Source of the DNA: Desulfobacteraceae bacterium
GTDB taxonomy: Bacteria > Desulfobacterota > Desulfobacteria > Desulfobacterales > Desulfosalsimonadaceae
Assembly (NCBI GenBank): GCA_011389515.1
Contig: JAABUA010000007.1
Location: 1-64,000 of the forward strand
Direction of reading: 5' to 3'
DNA: 64,000 nt
The position numbers were made by a program, and so were the translations under genes. Every line of letters starts with the position of its first letter. The first letter of the stretch is position 1. Positions 1-8,204 of the stretch are shown here, one piece after another. Below the pieces are notes generated by a model. It saw only the letters and a list, made by a program, of their open reading frames with translations, had not been told where the DNA came from and searched no databases.

Positions 1-83
1 GTAGGGGCACCCCTTGCGGGTGCCCGGAATCAGGGCACCCGCAAGGGGTGCCCCTACGAGGGTCTCCTGATCATTATGTCTAT
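1..83. repeat. Family B palindromic element, copy B1 (cut by window start)
   Basis: Positions 1-57 form a near-perfect palindrome beginning GTAGGGGCACCCCTTGCGGG and closing with its complement. Its right flank ends in ATGTCTAT at 76-83, the complement of the terminal repeat ATAGACAYGAT seen in copies B2 (49566) and B3 (56313). The left half of the element lies outside the window. Orientation is inverted relative to B2 and B3. Confidence 0.85.
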
Positions 84-87
84 AAAA

Positions 88-114
88 CGAAATCCGAATT
101 TTGAGATGGGTTCT
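88..114 (-). repeat. Family C repeat fragment (C3)
   Basis: The 27 bp from CGAAATCC to GGGTTCT match, in reverse complement, one end of the full family C copy at 22590-22722. No hairpin portion is present here. It lies immediately beside element B1, so the leader of the next gene is built mostly of repeats. Confidence 0.6.
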
Positions 115-124
115 ACTTATCTTG

Positions 125-147
125 TGATTTTTTTACGAGGGCATCAA
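125..147 (+). repeat. Solo end of family A element
   Basis: GATTTTTTTACGAGGGCATC resembles the right terminal repeat of family A (GACTTTTTACGAGTTCATC at 7069-7088), with a few changes. No left end or internal sequence is recognisable, so it is either a decayed solo end or chance similarity. Confidence 0.4.
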
Positions 148-171
148 TTTTACAACACAAAGGAGAGAGAC

Positions 172-945
172 ATGAAAAAATGGTTGTTACTTTTGGTCGG
201 ACTGTTTGTTTTCGCTGGTGCTGCAAATGCGCAGACGGTTGATTTTGAGGATTTATCCCTTGACGCGGAGAGCTTCTGGAACGGTTCGGACGGTTCAGGC
301 GGTTTTGAAAGCGGTTTTGCCTTTTTCAGCAACGACTATACGGAGGAATATGGGAGCTGGAGCGGTTTTTCATATTCAAACCGTACAGACACCGAAGCGC
401 GTGATTATGTTTTTATGGTGGGGCCAGAAGCGAGCGGCGATTTCAATGCCATCACCGGAGGGGGGTATGATGGCAGCGAAATGTATGCGGTTGCATATGT
501 CAGCGGCAAACCGACCATTACGCTTGATCAGGAGCGTGAAATTGCCGGTGCATACTTTACCAACAACAATATCGCTTATTATGTCATGCTGGAAGGGGAC
601 GATTTTACCGACCCTTTTGGGGAAGAGGACTGGCTCATGGTAACGGTGACGGGTTTTGACGCCAGTGATGAGGAAACCGGAGACCTTGTATTTTATCTGG
701 CCCAGGACGGCGAGATTGTTGATGACTGGAAGTTTGTCGATTTCAGCATTCTGGGCGCCGTAAAAAAACTGGAATTTGAAATGGACTCTTCGGATAAAGG
801 GGAGTGGGGCATGAATACCCCTTCCTATTTTTGCATGGACAATCTGCAGGCAGCCCCTGTGACAGATGAAGATGATGACAGCGATTCTGACAGTTGCTTT
901 ATCAATACCGTATCATCCGGGTTGTTTAAAGGACTTGGAAAATAA
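172..945 (+). CDS. Secreted DUF4465 domain protein with C-terminal CFI motif
   Basis: A 257-residue exported protein. The ATG at 172 follows the Shine-Dalgarno AAAGGAGAGA, and residues 1-20 are a clear Sec signal peptide ending AGAANA. An in-frame extension to 76 would read through repeat sequence and lacks a ribosome site, so it was rejected. Residues about 21-225 match the DUF4465 type of surface domain (VDFEDL, GGFESG, NNNIAYYVMLEGDDF). The tail is an acidic D/S linker (about 232-241) followed by CFINT, a CFI-box-like C-terminus. From recollection, DUF4465 proteins in Bacteroidetes occur in cobalamin-uptake loci and some bind B12. Here the TonB receptor follows 11 bp downstream, which supports a role as surface ligand-binding partner. 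The ligand is not determined. Confidence 0.8.
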   Translation: MKKWLLLLVGLFVFAGAANAQTVDFEDLSLDAESFWNGSDGSGGFESGFAFFSNDYTEEYGSWSGFSYSNRTDTEARDYVFMVGPEASGDFNAITGGGYDGSEMYAVAYVSGKPTITLDQEREIAGAYFTNNNIAYYVMLEGDDFTDPFGEEDWLMVTVTGFDASDEETGDLVFYLAQDGEIVDDWKFVDFSILGAVKKLEFEMDSSDKGEWGMNTPSYFCMDNLQAAPVTDEDDDSDSDSCFINTVSSGLFKGLGK

Positions 946-956
946 AGCGCATTTTT

Positions 957-2981
957 ATGAAAATGTTTCGGAAAATTCATATTTATATCTTCATATATGG
1001 CGCGCTGGTGCTTCTTGCGGCAGCCGGGTCCGTTTCAGCCGAAGAAACGCAGAACGGTGAGGACGGCGTCGGCGCCGCAGCGACCTACACCATGGATGAA
1101 ATGGTGGTGTCCGCAAGCAAAGTGGAAGAAGCCATCGAAACCATTCCAAAGCATGTAACGGTCATTACCGGCCAGGACATCAGGGAATCGGCGGGAAGCA
1201 ACATTATCGATCTTCTGGGCAGGGAAGCAGGCATCCACATCCGAAGCAATTCCGGCACGGACAAGCATTCCGTGGTCGATCTTCGGGGAATGGGGGACAG
1301 CGCTTCAAGCAATGTCATTGTCATGGTCGACGGCCTGTCCATTAATTCCCCGGATATGTCCGGCCCGTCGATTTCCACGGTTCCGCTGGAGCAGATTGAA
1401 CGCATCGAGATCGTCCGCGGGGCCGGTTCCGTGGTCTATGGGAGTGGGGCTGTAGGCGGCGTGGTCAATATTATTACCCGCAAACCAGGCGAGCATCCGA
1501 CCGGCGATGTTTCCTTTTCTTACGGAAGCTACGATACTTTTCACACAAGGACGTCTTTCGGGGGAAAGGCCAAAGAAAAGTTAGGCGTAAACCTTAGTGC
1601 GGGTTTCTTTGATTCAGACGGGTACAGGGACAACGGGTTTTTACGCAAAAATGATATTGACGGCAAGGCATTTTACGATCTCACAGACAGCCTGTCGTTT
1701 CTTCTGGCCGGCACCTATTATGAAGACAAATACGGTCTGCCGGGTCCGGTGAGCCGGCGGGACGTTTCTTCACGCGCACGGCGCATGGCAACAAACTTTC
1801 CGGATGACTTTGGCGAAAGTACGGAAATACGGGGTACGGCAGGTGTTGACGTCGATCTGGCAGAATGGGGGGCTTTTACGCTCAAGCGCGGCTATACCAT
1901 GCGGGATAACGAGTACTTGATCGGATACAACGCGGCCATTGCCAAAGGCGATCAGAAAACCGAAGCAGAGGAAGACACCCGCAAACTGGATCTCAACTAT
2001 GTGAACCATTACCCGCTTTTGGGGCGTTTTCACATGATTCAGCTGGGAGTGGATCACTACAGAACAGAATATATCCGCGAAAATGCGTATGACGGCATCC
2101 GGAAAAACAGCGAAACCGAAAGTGTCGGCGTTTTTATAAACAACCAGTGGGAGCTGTCGGACAAAATGCTGCTGACGGCAGGTACGCGCTACAATACATA
2201 CCAGGGGCGTTTTCGAACGGATGAAAGAAAGTTTTTTGCGGATAACGTCAGAATGTGGGTGAACGGCAGTCCCGTGAAAAAAGAGTGGAACAACAACGCC
2301 TGGGCGTTGGGCGCCTCATGGGCCATAAGCACCGACTCCTCCGCTTTTGCCAGCTATAACACCAGTTTTCGCATCCCCAACGTGGATGAATTCGCCGAAA
2401 GCGCGCCGGGATTGAAGCCCCAGGACGGAAGGCATTTTGAAATCGGCGGCAGGAGGAACTTTGGTACTCTTGCGACGCTTGCCGTATCGCTTTTTGATAT
2501 CCGCATCCAGGACGAAATCTATTACAGCGACATCAACCGAAATTACGATGATACAACGGTTCGCCAGGGAATTGAAACCGACATCAAATTATATCCGGTT
2601 TATTACGTAAACCTCTGGGGCACCTATACCTATACGGATGCGACATTTGACGGCAAAAACACCACAGTTCCCCTTGTCCCCGCCCATATGCTGTCTGCCG
2701 GTGTGCAGTGGCTGCCGACCGAAACATTTAGGCTTTCCCTGTCAGGAACATACACCGGATCCAGTTTTGACGGCAACGACACAGACAACGATGCTTATGC
2801 CAAAATAGACGATTACACGGTTTTTGATATAAAAGCGTCCTATGATCATAAACACCTTACGGTTTTTGCGGGGATAAACAATATTTTCGACACGCTCTAT
2901 GCCACAAGCGCCTACAGTGAACAGGTTTATCCCATGCCCGAAAGAAACGTATTCGGAGGCTTCAAGTGGACCTTCAGGTAA
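957..2981 (+). CDS. TonB-dependent outer-membrane receptor
   Basis: A 674-residue TonB-dependent transporter for energised uptake across the outer membrane. Residues 1-28 form a signal peptide ending SVSA. A TonB-box-like segment (YTMDEMVVSASK, about 44-55) precedes a plug domain with VTVITGQDI, LLGREAGIHI, DLRGMG and VMVDG, then a beta-barrel of about 480 residues with alternating aromatic strands. The end FGGFKWTFR resembles an Omp C-terminus, but the last residue is Arg, not Phe. It lies between two small secreted proteins and overlaps the downstream one by 16 bp, so the three are probably co-transcribed. Size and plug resemble BtuB/CirA-like receptors, but the substrate cannot be read from sequence. 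No B12 riboswitch is visible in the short leader. Confidence 0.9.
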   Translation: MKMFRKIHIYIFIYGALVLLAAAGSVSAEETQNGEDGVGAAATYTMDEMVVSASKVEEAIETIPKHVTVITGQDIRESAGSNIIDLLGREAGIHIRSNSGTDKHSVVDLRGMGDSASSNVIVMVDGLSINSPDMSGPSISTVPLEQIERIEIVRGAGSVVYGSGAVGGVVNIITRKPGEHPTGDVSFSYGSYDTFHTRTSFGGKAKEKLGVNLSAGFFDSDGYRDNGFLRKNDIDGKAFYDLTDSLSFLLAGTYYEDKYGLPGPVSRRDVSSRARRMATNFPDDFGESTEIRGTAGVDVDLAEWGAFTLKRGYTMRDNEYLIGYNAAIAKGDQKTEAEEDTRKLDLNYVNHYPLLGRFHMIQLGVDHYRTEYIRENAYDGIRKNSETESVGVFINNQWELSDKMLLTAGTRYNTYQGRFRTDERKFFADNVRMWVNGSPVKKEWNNNAWALGASWAISTDSSAFASYNTSFRIPNVDEFAESAPGLKPQDGRHFEIGGRRNFGTLATLAVSLFDIRIQDEIYYSDINRNYDDTTVRQGIETDIKLYPVYYVNLWGTYTYTDATFDGKNTTVPLVPAHMLSAGVQWLPTETFRLSLSGTYTGSSFDGNDTDNDAYAKIDDYTVFDIKASYDHKHLTVFAGINNIFDTLYATSAYSEQVYPMPERNVFGGFKWTFR

Positions 2982-3838
2982 AACCCAAATTATTGAACGC
3001 ATTTGCTGCTGCCGTCTTGCTGATAGGTATCGGCTTTTCCGATTCTTTTGCTATGCCTTTTGCGCCGCCGGCAGGGCAGCCCGGATCAACTGCCATTCAC
3101 ATGGATGATCCCGCATTTGTCGGATGGGCGTTCGATTACACGGACTATCAAACCGGAGAGCGCCTTGACCCGGCATTTCAGACGCCTGAAAAAGCATTGG
3201 AAAAAGCGAACGGGACCTCTTTTGACGTGGTGTCCTTAGGGGAAGGGGGCAGCATAACAATGGTCTTTGACCCGCCTGTAGAGAACGGGGAAGGGTGGGA
3301 TTTTGCCGTATTTGCAAATCCGTTCAACGATTATTTTCTGGAGCTTGCCTATGTTGAAGTATCCAGCAACGGAACCGATTTCGTGCGATTTGACAATGTA
3401 TCGTACACGCCTGATCCTGTTTCCACATATGGTTCGGTGGATGCCGCCCTTGTAACAGGGCTTGCCGGCAAATACAGGCAGGGATACGGGGTCCCGTTCA
3501 ATCTGTCCGACCTTTCGGAAAAAACAGAAGTGGAAGACGGCCGGGTTGATCTGTCGGCAATCGCATATATCCGGATAAAAGACATTATCGGCGATGGAAG
3601 GCATACGGACAGTCGGGGAAACCCCATATATGACCCTTTCCGTCAGGAATGGGGGGCTGCCGGATTTGATCTGGATGCCATCGGCGTATCCAACGGTGCG
3701 CCGTATCCCGAAGGAAGCATCATTGAGAAGGATTGGGAGTGGGAGGAGGAGTGGCCGGAACCTCCGGGTACGGAAGGAGAGGCCGGTTTTGACACCCACA
3801 GCGGCTGCTTTATCGACAACCTCACAAGGGCGAAGTAA
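2966..3838 (+). CDS. Secreted cell-surface protein with C-terminal CFI motif
   Basis: A 290-residue exported protein. The start is GTG at 2966 behind GGAGG (2955-2959), inside the end of the receptor gene. Residues about 8-30 are a signal peptide ending DSFA. The body carries motifs of bacterial surface proteins found beside TonB receptors: GEGGSITMVFDPPVENGEG, WDFAVFANPFN, VEVSSNG, GYGVPFNLSDL, GFDLDAIGVSNG. Several resemble domains in PEP-CTERM-type proteins. After a Trp/Glu-rich linker (DWEWEEEWPEP) the chain ends SGCFIDNL, like the CFINT tail of the DUF4465 protein. Tail sharing and gene overlap argue that the two proteins are sorted alike and work with the receptor. No specific function is assigned. 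Confidence 0.75.
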   Translation: MDLQVKPKLLNAFAAAVLLIGIGFSDSFAMPFAPPAGQPGSTAIHMDDPAFVGWAFDYTDYQTGERLDPAFQTPEKALEKANGTSFDVVSLGEGGSITMVFDPPVENGEGWDFAVFANPFNDYFLELAYVEVSSNGTDFVRFDNVSYTPDPVSTYGSVDAALVTGLAGKYRQGYGVPFNLSDLSEKTEVEDGRVDLSAIAYIRIKDIIGDGRHTDSRGNPIYDPFRQEWGAAGFDLDAIGVSNGAPYPEGSIIEKDWEWEEEWPEPPGTEGEAGFDTHSGCFIDNLTRAK

Positions 3839-3851
3839 TAAAAAATTATTT

Positions 3852-3880
3852 TTGACAAAGATGGTATTGGGTCATATTTT
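3852..3880 (+). promoter_or_regulatory. Sigma-70-type promoter for the PilZ gene
   Basis: TTGACA at 3852-3857, a 17-bp spacer, then TATTTT at 3875-3880, about 40 bp upstream of the PilZ start. The -35 is consensus and the -10 has four of six matches. It indicates that the PilZ gene is transcribed separately from the receptor cluster. Confidence 0.6.
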
Positions 3881-3920
3881 TTATACATACAATCCCCAAA
3901 ACCTGTTTGAGGATAAAAAA

Positions 3921-4337
3921 ATGAGAAGCCAAATCCATCCATCCCATCATGAGCCGCTGTCCGAAATCAGCACCAAGCTTATCCGGCTGATTTTAAAAAT
4001 GCCGATAGATGAGCAGAATCAACTCTATCAATCGCTGATACACGGTCAGAGCGACAAGGTAACGATAAAGCGGGAGCATCCCCGAAAAAATTATTTCATG
4101 ACCGCGGACTGCGTTATCGATGAAAGGCTGCACCATGGCTATATAAAAAATATAAGCCCGTCAGGCCTGTTTATTGAAATGGAAAGCCCAAAAGAGCTCG
4201 ATCGCGGAGTGCCCGTTATGCTTACGTTTTCACATCCGGACTGCAAGGATTATGTCAAGACAAAGGGGAGAATCGCCCGGGTTGAAAAAAACGGCATCGG
4301 TGTTCATCTAAACGATAGTATTTCCTTTTTTAACTGA
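3921..4337 (+). CDS. PilZ domain protein (probable cyclic-di-GMP receptor)
   Basis: A 138-residue cytoplasmic protein starting at ATG 3921 behind GAGGA. An in-frame extension upstream runs through the preceding gene and has no support. The PilZ signature is visible: R-x-x-x-R in REHPRKNY (about 53-59), then NISPSGLFIEM (about 77-87), equivalent to (D/N)xSxxG. These are the c-di-GMP-contacting motifs of the family. A helical N-terminal region of about 50 residues precedes the domain. No neighbouring motility or synthase gene indicates the output. It converges on xerD. Confidence 0.85.
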   Translation: MRSQIHPSHHEPLSEISTKLIRLILKMPIDEQNQLYQSLIHGQSDKVTIKREHPRKNYFMTADCVIDERLHHGYIKNISPSGLFIEMESPKELDRGVPVMLTFSHPDCKDYVKTKGRIARVEKNGIGVHLNDSISFFN

Positions 4338-4363
4338 CCATCATTTTCATATCTCAGGTCCTA

Positions 4364-5266
4364 TCAGCCTCTCGGATGATACTTCTCATGCATCCGTTTC
4401 ATATGGTCCCTTGCCACGTGGGTGTATATCTGCGTGGTTGAAATATCCGAGTGCCCCAGCATCATCTGAACCGCCCTCAGGTCCGCACCCCCTTCAAGCA
4501 GGTGACTGGCAAACGAATGCCTGAAAGTGTGCGGCGAAATTTTCTTTTCAAACCCAACGGCTTTTGCATACTGTTTTACAAGCTTCCAGAACCCCTGGCG
4601 CGTCATCGGGTTGCCGGCACGGGCAACAAAAAGGTATGAGCTGATGTGGTGTTTCAGCAGCTTCGGCCGTGCATGTTTCAGGTAATCATCGGCTTTGGCA
4701 ATGGCATGGGAACCGATGGGAATGATCCGCTCTTTTGATCCCTTGCCCATGACCCGCACAAACCCGGATTCCAGGTTAAGGTCCCGGATTTTTACATACA
4801 GAAGTTCACTGACCCTGAGGCCCGCTGCATACAGCAGCTCGAACATGGCAGCATCCCGCAGCCCTTTGGGCTTCTTCGCGTCAGGTGCGTTCAGCAGAAT
4901 GGAAATTTCCTTTACAGACAGCACATGGGGAAGCTTGAGACCGAACTTGGGCAGGTCGATGAGCCGAACCGGATCTTTTGAAATGATTTTTTCAGCCGTT
5001 AAAAAACGGAAAAATCCCCGCAGTGTTACCAGGTGGCGCGCGCGGGACCGGATATCGAGCCCCTCGTCCCTCAAGTCAATGAGGTATTTCAGGATCGCAA
5101 CGGTATCAGCGCCGTCGATGGTTTTGATCCTTTTGGAGAGGAGAAAACCGGAAAAACGCATGAGATCGGCACTGTAAGACGATATCGTCGCATCGGCAAG
5201 ACCTTTTTCCACCAATAGATAGTTGATGTACTGGTCAATAAGATGGTTGATGGGCGTGCTTGGCAT
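4364..5266 (-). CDS. xerD: Tyrosine recombinase XerD
   Basis: A 300-residue site-specific recombinase, the usual XerD length, acting with XerC at dif to resolve chromosome dimers. Residues about 1-95 form the SAM-like core-binding domain and 115-300 the catalytic domain. The catalytic set is complete: R151 (AGLRVSELL), K175 (GKGSKE), H246-x-x-R249 (HTFRHSF), H272 (LGHSDISTTQ) and the nucleophile Y281 (YTHV). The start at 5266 (MPSTPIN) avoids overlap with the upstream peptidase gene, where an earlier ATG would intrude. No mobile-element context is present, so this looks like the housekeeping enzyme rather than an integrase. Confidence 0.92.
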   Translation of the reverse strand: MPSTPINHLIDQYINYLLVEKGLADATISSYSADLMRFSGFLLSKRIKTIDGADTVAILKYLIDLRDEGLDIRSRARHLVTLRGFFRFLTAEKIISKDPVRLIDLPKFGLKLPHVLSVKEISILLNAPDAKKPKGLRDAAMFELLYAAGLRVSELLYVKIRDLNLESGFVRVMGKGSKERIIPIGSHAIAKADDYLKHARPKLLKHHISSYLFVARAGNPMTRQGFWKLVKQYAKAVGFEKKISPHTFRHSFASHLLEGGADLRAVQMMLGHSDISTTQIYTHVARDHMKRMHEKYHPRG

Positions 5267-5291
5267 TTTCCTGTCGGTCCGGTAAAGATAT

Positions 5292-6428
5292 TTACTGCTG
5301 TCGTGGACCTGGAAGTGCAACCGGCAGCCGGTTTAACACTTCCGCTCCGTCACGGGTTACAAGGACCATGTTTTCAAGCCGGACGCCACCCCATCCCGGG
5401 ATGTAGACCCCCGGTTCTATGGTAAATACCATGCCTTCCTCAATACGGGTGTTTCGCTCCGGCACCGGGGAGAGAGACGGCTGTTCGTGGATGGCCAGGC
5501 CGACGCCATGGCCGAGGCCGTGGCCAAAATACCCGTCAAGCGCTTTTTCTTTCAGTGCATCCCGCGCAGCAGCATCGATGTCCATGGTATACGCACCCGG
5601 TTTGACGGCATCAAAGGCTTTCTGCTGTGCGTCGTAGACCGCAGTGAAGATTGTTTCAAACTGACTGTCGGGTTTGCCGATGAAGATGGTCCTTGATGTA
5701 TCGCTGCAATAGCCGTTCAGTCTGGCTCCCCAGTCGAAAAGAACGGGCTGCCCCTTTTGTATGGCAGCGTCCCCGGGGGTTGCATGGGGGAGGGCGGCAT
5801 TTGCTCCGGCCGCAACGATCACCGGGAAGGAAACCGATTGGGCGCCGGCCTCGCGCATCCGTTTTTCAAGCGCCCAGGCAGCGTCCCTTTCGGTCATACC
5901 GGGGACAAGAATTTCAAGCAGTTCAGAAAACGCATTTTCAGCAAGAAAAAGGGCGTTTGTAATGGCGTCGATTTCTGACTCGCTTTTGATGCGGCGGAAT
6001 TTTTCAGCAATATCAACGGTGCCGACAGGTTCCACAGAAAGCCCGGCTTTTTGAATTTCTCCGTGGATCATTTCAAACTGTTCACAGGTCATCTTCCGTT
6101 TTTCATATCCCAACCTCCCGGGGCACCCGGATGCCAAACCGGGAAGCAGCACCGGCAGCTCTTTGGCAAGCCCTTTTTTATAGGTAATCACCTCAAAAAA
6201 CGGGCATTCGTTCTTCGCCTGCTGGGTATACCGCGAATCGGTCAGCAATATGAGATCCTTCGGCGTGATCAAGAGCGCGCCGGCCGATTCATCATGGCCG
6301 GTGTCTTCACCGGTGAATCCGCTGATATATCGGCGGTTTTCTTCGATAAGCACGAGTTGGGCATCAATGTCTGCTTCTGCCATCGATTGCCGGAGCCGGT
6401 GAATGCGGGATTCGATAAAGTCATACAT
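5292..6428 (-). CDS. M24 family metallopeptidase (Xaa-Pro aminopeptidase-like)
   Basis: A 378-residue cytoplasmic peptidase expected to remove N-terminal residues preceding proline. Residues about 1-140 are a creatinase-like N-terminal domain and 150-378 the pita-bread catalytic domain. All five metal ligands are visible: D232 and D243 (FDWGARLNGYCSD), H307 (GHGLGHGVG), E338 (TIEPGVY) and E352 (RLENMV). It lies 25 bp upstream of xerD on the same strand, so the two are probably co-transcribed. Substrate specificity (PepP or PepQ) is not resolved. Confidence 0.9.
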   Translation of the reverse strand: MYDFIESRIHRLRQSMAEADIDAQLVLIEENRRYISGFTGEDTGHDESAGALLITPKDLILLTDSRYTQQAKNECPFFEVITYKKGLAKELPVLLPGLASGCPGRLGYEKRKMTCEQFEMIHGEIQKAGLSVEPVGTVDIAEKFRRIKSESEIDAITNALFLAENAFSELLEILVPGMTERDAAWALEKRMREAGAQSVSFPVIVAAGANAALPHATPGDAAIQKGQPVLFDWGARLNGYCSDTSRTIFIGKPDSQFETIFTAVYDAQQKAFDAVKPGAYTMDIDAAARDALKEKALDGYFGHGLGHGVGLAIHEQPSLSPVPERNTRIEEGMVFTIEPGVYIPGWGGVRLENMVLVTRDGAEVLNRLPVALPGPRQQ

Positions 6429-6466
6429 TACTGTATATCCATTAACTATTTGTTTTTATATTTCAT

Positions 6467-6853
6467 CTAGGCAGAAAGCACATGCTTTTCAAGAACAAAA
6501 CAGGTAAAAACACCTGTAAAGACTTCTTCATTCTCCCGGGAAACCGAAACCTCAACGATATTTTTCTTTCCTCCAGCTTGTGTAACCCGTGCAATAGCGG
6601 TCAGCTTCTCCTGCCGGCGAACGGGCTTTATAAACCTTACATCGGCTGACCCCAGAACCACGTTGGGGTGATTCACCGCAATCATGGCGGCATGATCGGC
6701 AAGCCCGAAAATGAATCCGCCGTGGACAAGCCCGGTTTCGTCCACTGCCATCCGGTCGGTTGCCGTCATTGTAACGCGGGCATACTTTTCCGACACCTCT
6801 TCGGGAATCCCGCACAGATTACCATCAATGTGCGTATGTGTTTTAATGTTCAT
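6467..6853 (-). CDS. PaaI-type hotdog-fold thioesterase
   Basis: A 128-residue protein of the hotdog superfamily, likely hydrolysing an acyl-CoA thioester. The start at 6853 (MNIKTH) has AAAGGAG seven bases upstream; a longer reading frame extends into a repeat element and is rejected. The PaaI/4HBT-like motif DETGLVHGGFIFGLADHAA holds the HGG turn and the Asp of the central helix, followed by SADVRFIKPVRRQEKL typical of the fold. The acyl substrate is unknown. It is separated from the M24 gene by 38 bp and could share a transcript with it. Confidence 0.8.
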   Translation of the reverse strand: MNIKTHTHIDGNLCGIPEEVSEKYARVTMTATDRMAVDETGLVHGGFIFGLADHAAMIAVNHPNVVLGSADVRFIKPVRRQEKLTAIARVTQAGGKKNIVEVSVSRENEEVFTGVFTCFVLEKHVLSA

Positions 6854-6932
6854 GACCGGCTCCTTTCCTGTAACGGGTATTGCGTTTTCCCTTGATTTAC
6901 CATAGACAGGGTTTGATGGGATAGGAAAATCT

Positions 6933-7088
6933 TGACGGCTTCGTAAAAAGCCCAATATCTGCGTTGTGCACAATTTCTGAAGAAACTCACGTACGGCTAA
7001 GTACGCTCAATTATTCAGAAATCGCACTCGCCTTGATCTTGAACTTTTTTCTTTGCCGTCCAAAATCAGACTTTTTACGAGTTCATCA
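6933..7088 (+). repeat. Family A MITE-like element, copy A1
   Basis: About 156 bp. The left end TGACGGCTTCGTAAAAAGCC and the right end GACTTTTTACGAGTTCATC are inverted repeats of each other around CTCGTAAAAAGTC. The interior holds CACGTACGGCTAAGTACGCT, itself partly palindromic. Copies A2 (54544) and A3 (40044, opposite orientation) share ends and interior. No coding capacity. It lies between two divergent genes. Confidence 0.85.
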
Positions 7089-7144
7089 ATCTTGGTGGCG
7101 GAACAGACCCCGCTGCTTCATGGTTAATATACATCACACGGGAA

Positions 7145-8146
7145 ATGCCAATGGAAAACAATGCAAACCTGCCGTTTTGCCCGGAGGATGAACACCTCAT
7201 CCTCCGGCACAAAGATATTCTTGCAACACCTGTCATCATAAAACTTGCATATCATGACAACGAAGCCGGTCAATTGATGGCCGCCTTTTGTTCGGCGCTT
7301 GAAAAACTGCTGCCCAATGTTACGGTGAAAAAAGAACCTGCCGATGAAGAACCGCCGGGCATAAACGTTTGGAACAACCTCCATTTTATGATGGTGCCGA
7401 AAGGCGCTTATCTGGAGATGTTTTTGCTTTCCCTGATCGGAAATGACGCCCTGGCGTCACAGGGGTTGGGCATGGATGCCGCGCAAGTGCGCACGCGCGT
7501 TTCCCTGCCGGTCCTTTTGAAAATGTATGTTATGGAAAATTGCCCGTTTTGCAAAAAAACCGTTCCCAAAGGGCTTTTCCTCGGGGGGGCATCACCGTCA
7601 AATATTGACATACGCATTATTGATGCTGCAATGTTCCCGGATCTGGCGGCAGAAGACAACATCCGCAGCGTGCCCGTAACCGTCATGGATGATATGTTCC
7701 GGTGGAACGGTGATTTTCAGATAACGGAAGTCGTTGACATGATCGCCGCCAGAAATCCGGCAGAGCTTGGCTACAATACCCTGAAAAAAATGATTTCCGA
7801 CGGGGATGCCGAAGCGGTGGCAGATCTGATGAATGATTTTAACACGGTCATCCCGGCGTTTACTGATCTGCTGGTTGCTGAAAAATGGCCGGAGCGGCTG
7901 GGCGCCATGGTGGCTTTCGAATATCTCTCGGAGAAAAACCCCGCACTGGCAGAGACGGTTCTGGATATGCTCTGGCCGGGGTTTGATTTGCTGGATGCAC
8001 CGATCATGGGGGATGTGCTGCACCTGGTCGGCGTATTAAACCGGGAAAGCCAGACAAAGCAGATAGAGATGATTCTTGCGGGGGAGTATCCCCCATCCGT
8101 AAAAACAGTGGCAAAGGAAATATTCGAGGCGATAGCGCGCCGGTAA
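7145..8146 (+). CDS. Tandem thioredoxin-fold protein with CPFC active site
   Basis: A 333-residue cytoplasmic protein with no signal peptide. Residues about 20-110 look like a thioredoxin-fold domain without a CxxC, and 120-205 a second one with C133-P-F-C136 followed by a cis-Pro element (RSVPVTV). This arrangement resembles the N-terminal part of AhpF and archaeal-type protein disulfide oxidoreductases. Residues about 215-333 form an alpha-helical extension I do not recognise, possibly HEAT-like. The start is ATG 7145 or 7151, neither with a strong ribosome site. The role is inferred as thiol-disulfide exchange, and the partner is unknown. Confidence 0.65.
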   Translation: MPMENNANLPFCPEDEHLILRHKDILATPVIIKLAYHDNEAGQLMAAFCSALEKLLPNVTVKKEPADEEPPGINVWNNLHFMMVPKGAYLEMFLLSLIGNDALASQGLGMDAAQVRTRVSLPVLLKMYVMENCPFCKKTVPKGLFLGGASPSNIDIRIIDAAMFPDLAAEDNIRSVPVTVMDDMFRWNGDFQITEVVDMIAARNPAELGYNTLKKMISDGDAEAVADLMNDFNTVIPAFTDLLVAEKWPERLGAMVAFEYLSEKNPALAETVLDMLWPGFDLLDAPIMGDVLHLVGVLNRESQTKQIEMILAGEYPPSVKTVAKEIFEAIARR

Positions 8147-8160
8147 GGAAAGGAAAATTT

Positions 8161-8191
8161 GTTGGGGGCAGAATAAAGACCTGCCCCCAAC
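8161..8191 (-). terminator. Hairpin terminator between convergent genes
   Basis: A perfect 11-bp stem GTTGGGGGCAG / CTGCCCCCAAC with a 9-base loop lies between the ends of the thioredoxin-like gene and the EF-G-like gene. Read on the minus strand it is followed by AAATTTT, a weak U-tract, so it best serves the EF-G-like gene. It may act in both directions. Confidence 0.7.
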
Positions 8192-8204
8192 CAGAGGAGA
8201 AAAG

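Noticed and set aside
58-171. Cobalamin riboswitch before the TonB cluster
   Set aside because: The 114 bases hold repeat fragments and no B12-box-like sequence; the space is also too short.
4364-5266. Phage or integron integrase
   Set aside because: Length, motif order and housekeeping neighbours fit XerD; no attachment site or cargo is seen.
6854-6973. N-terminal extension of the thioesterase gene
   Set aside because: The extension reads into element A1 and lies upstream of a perfect ribosome site for the ATG at 6853.
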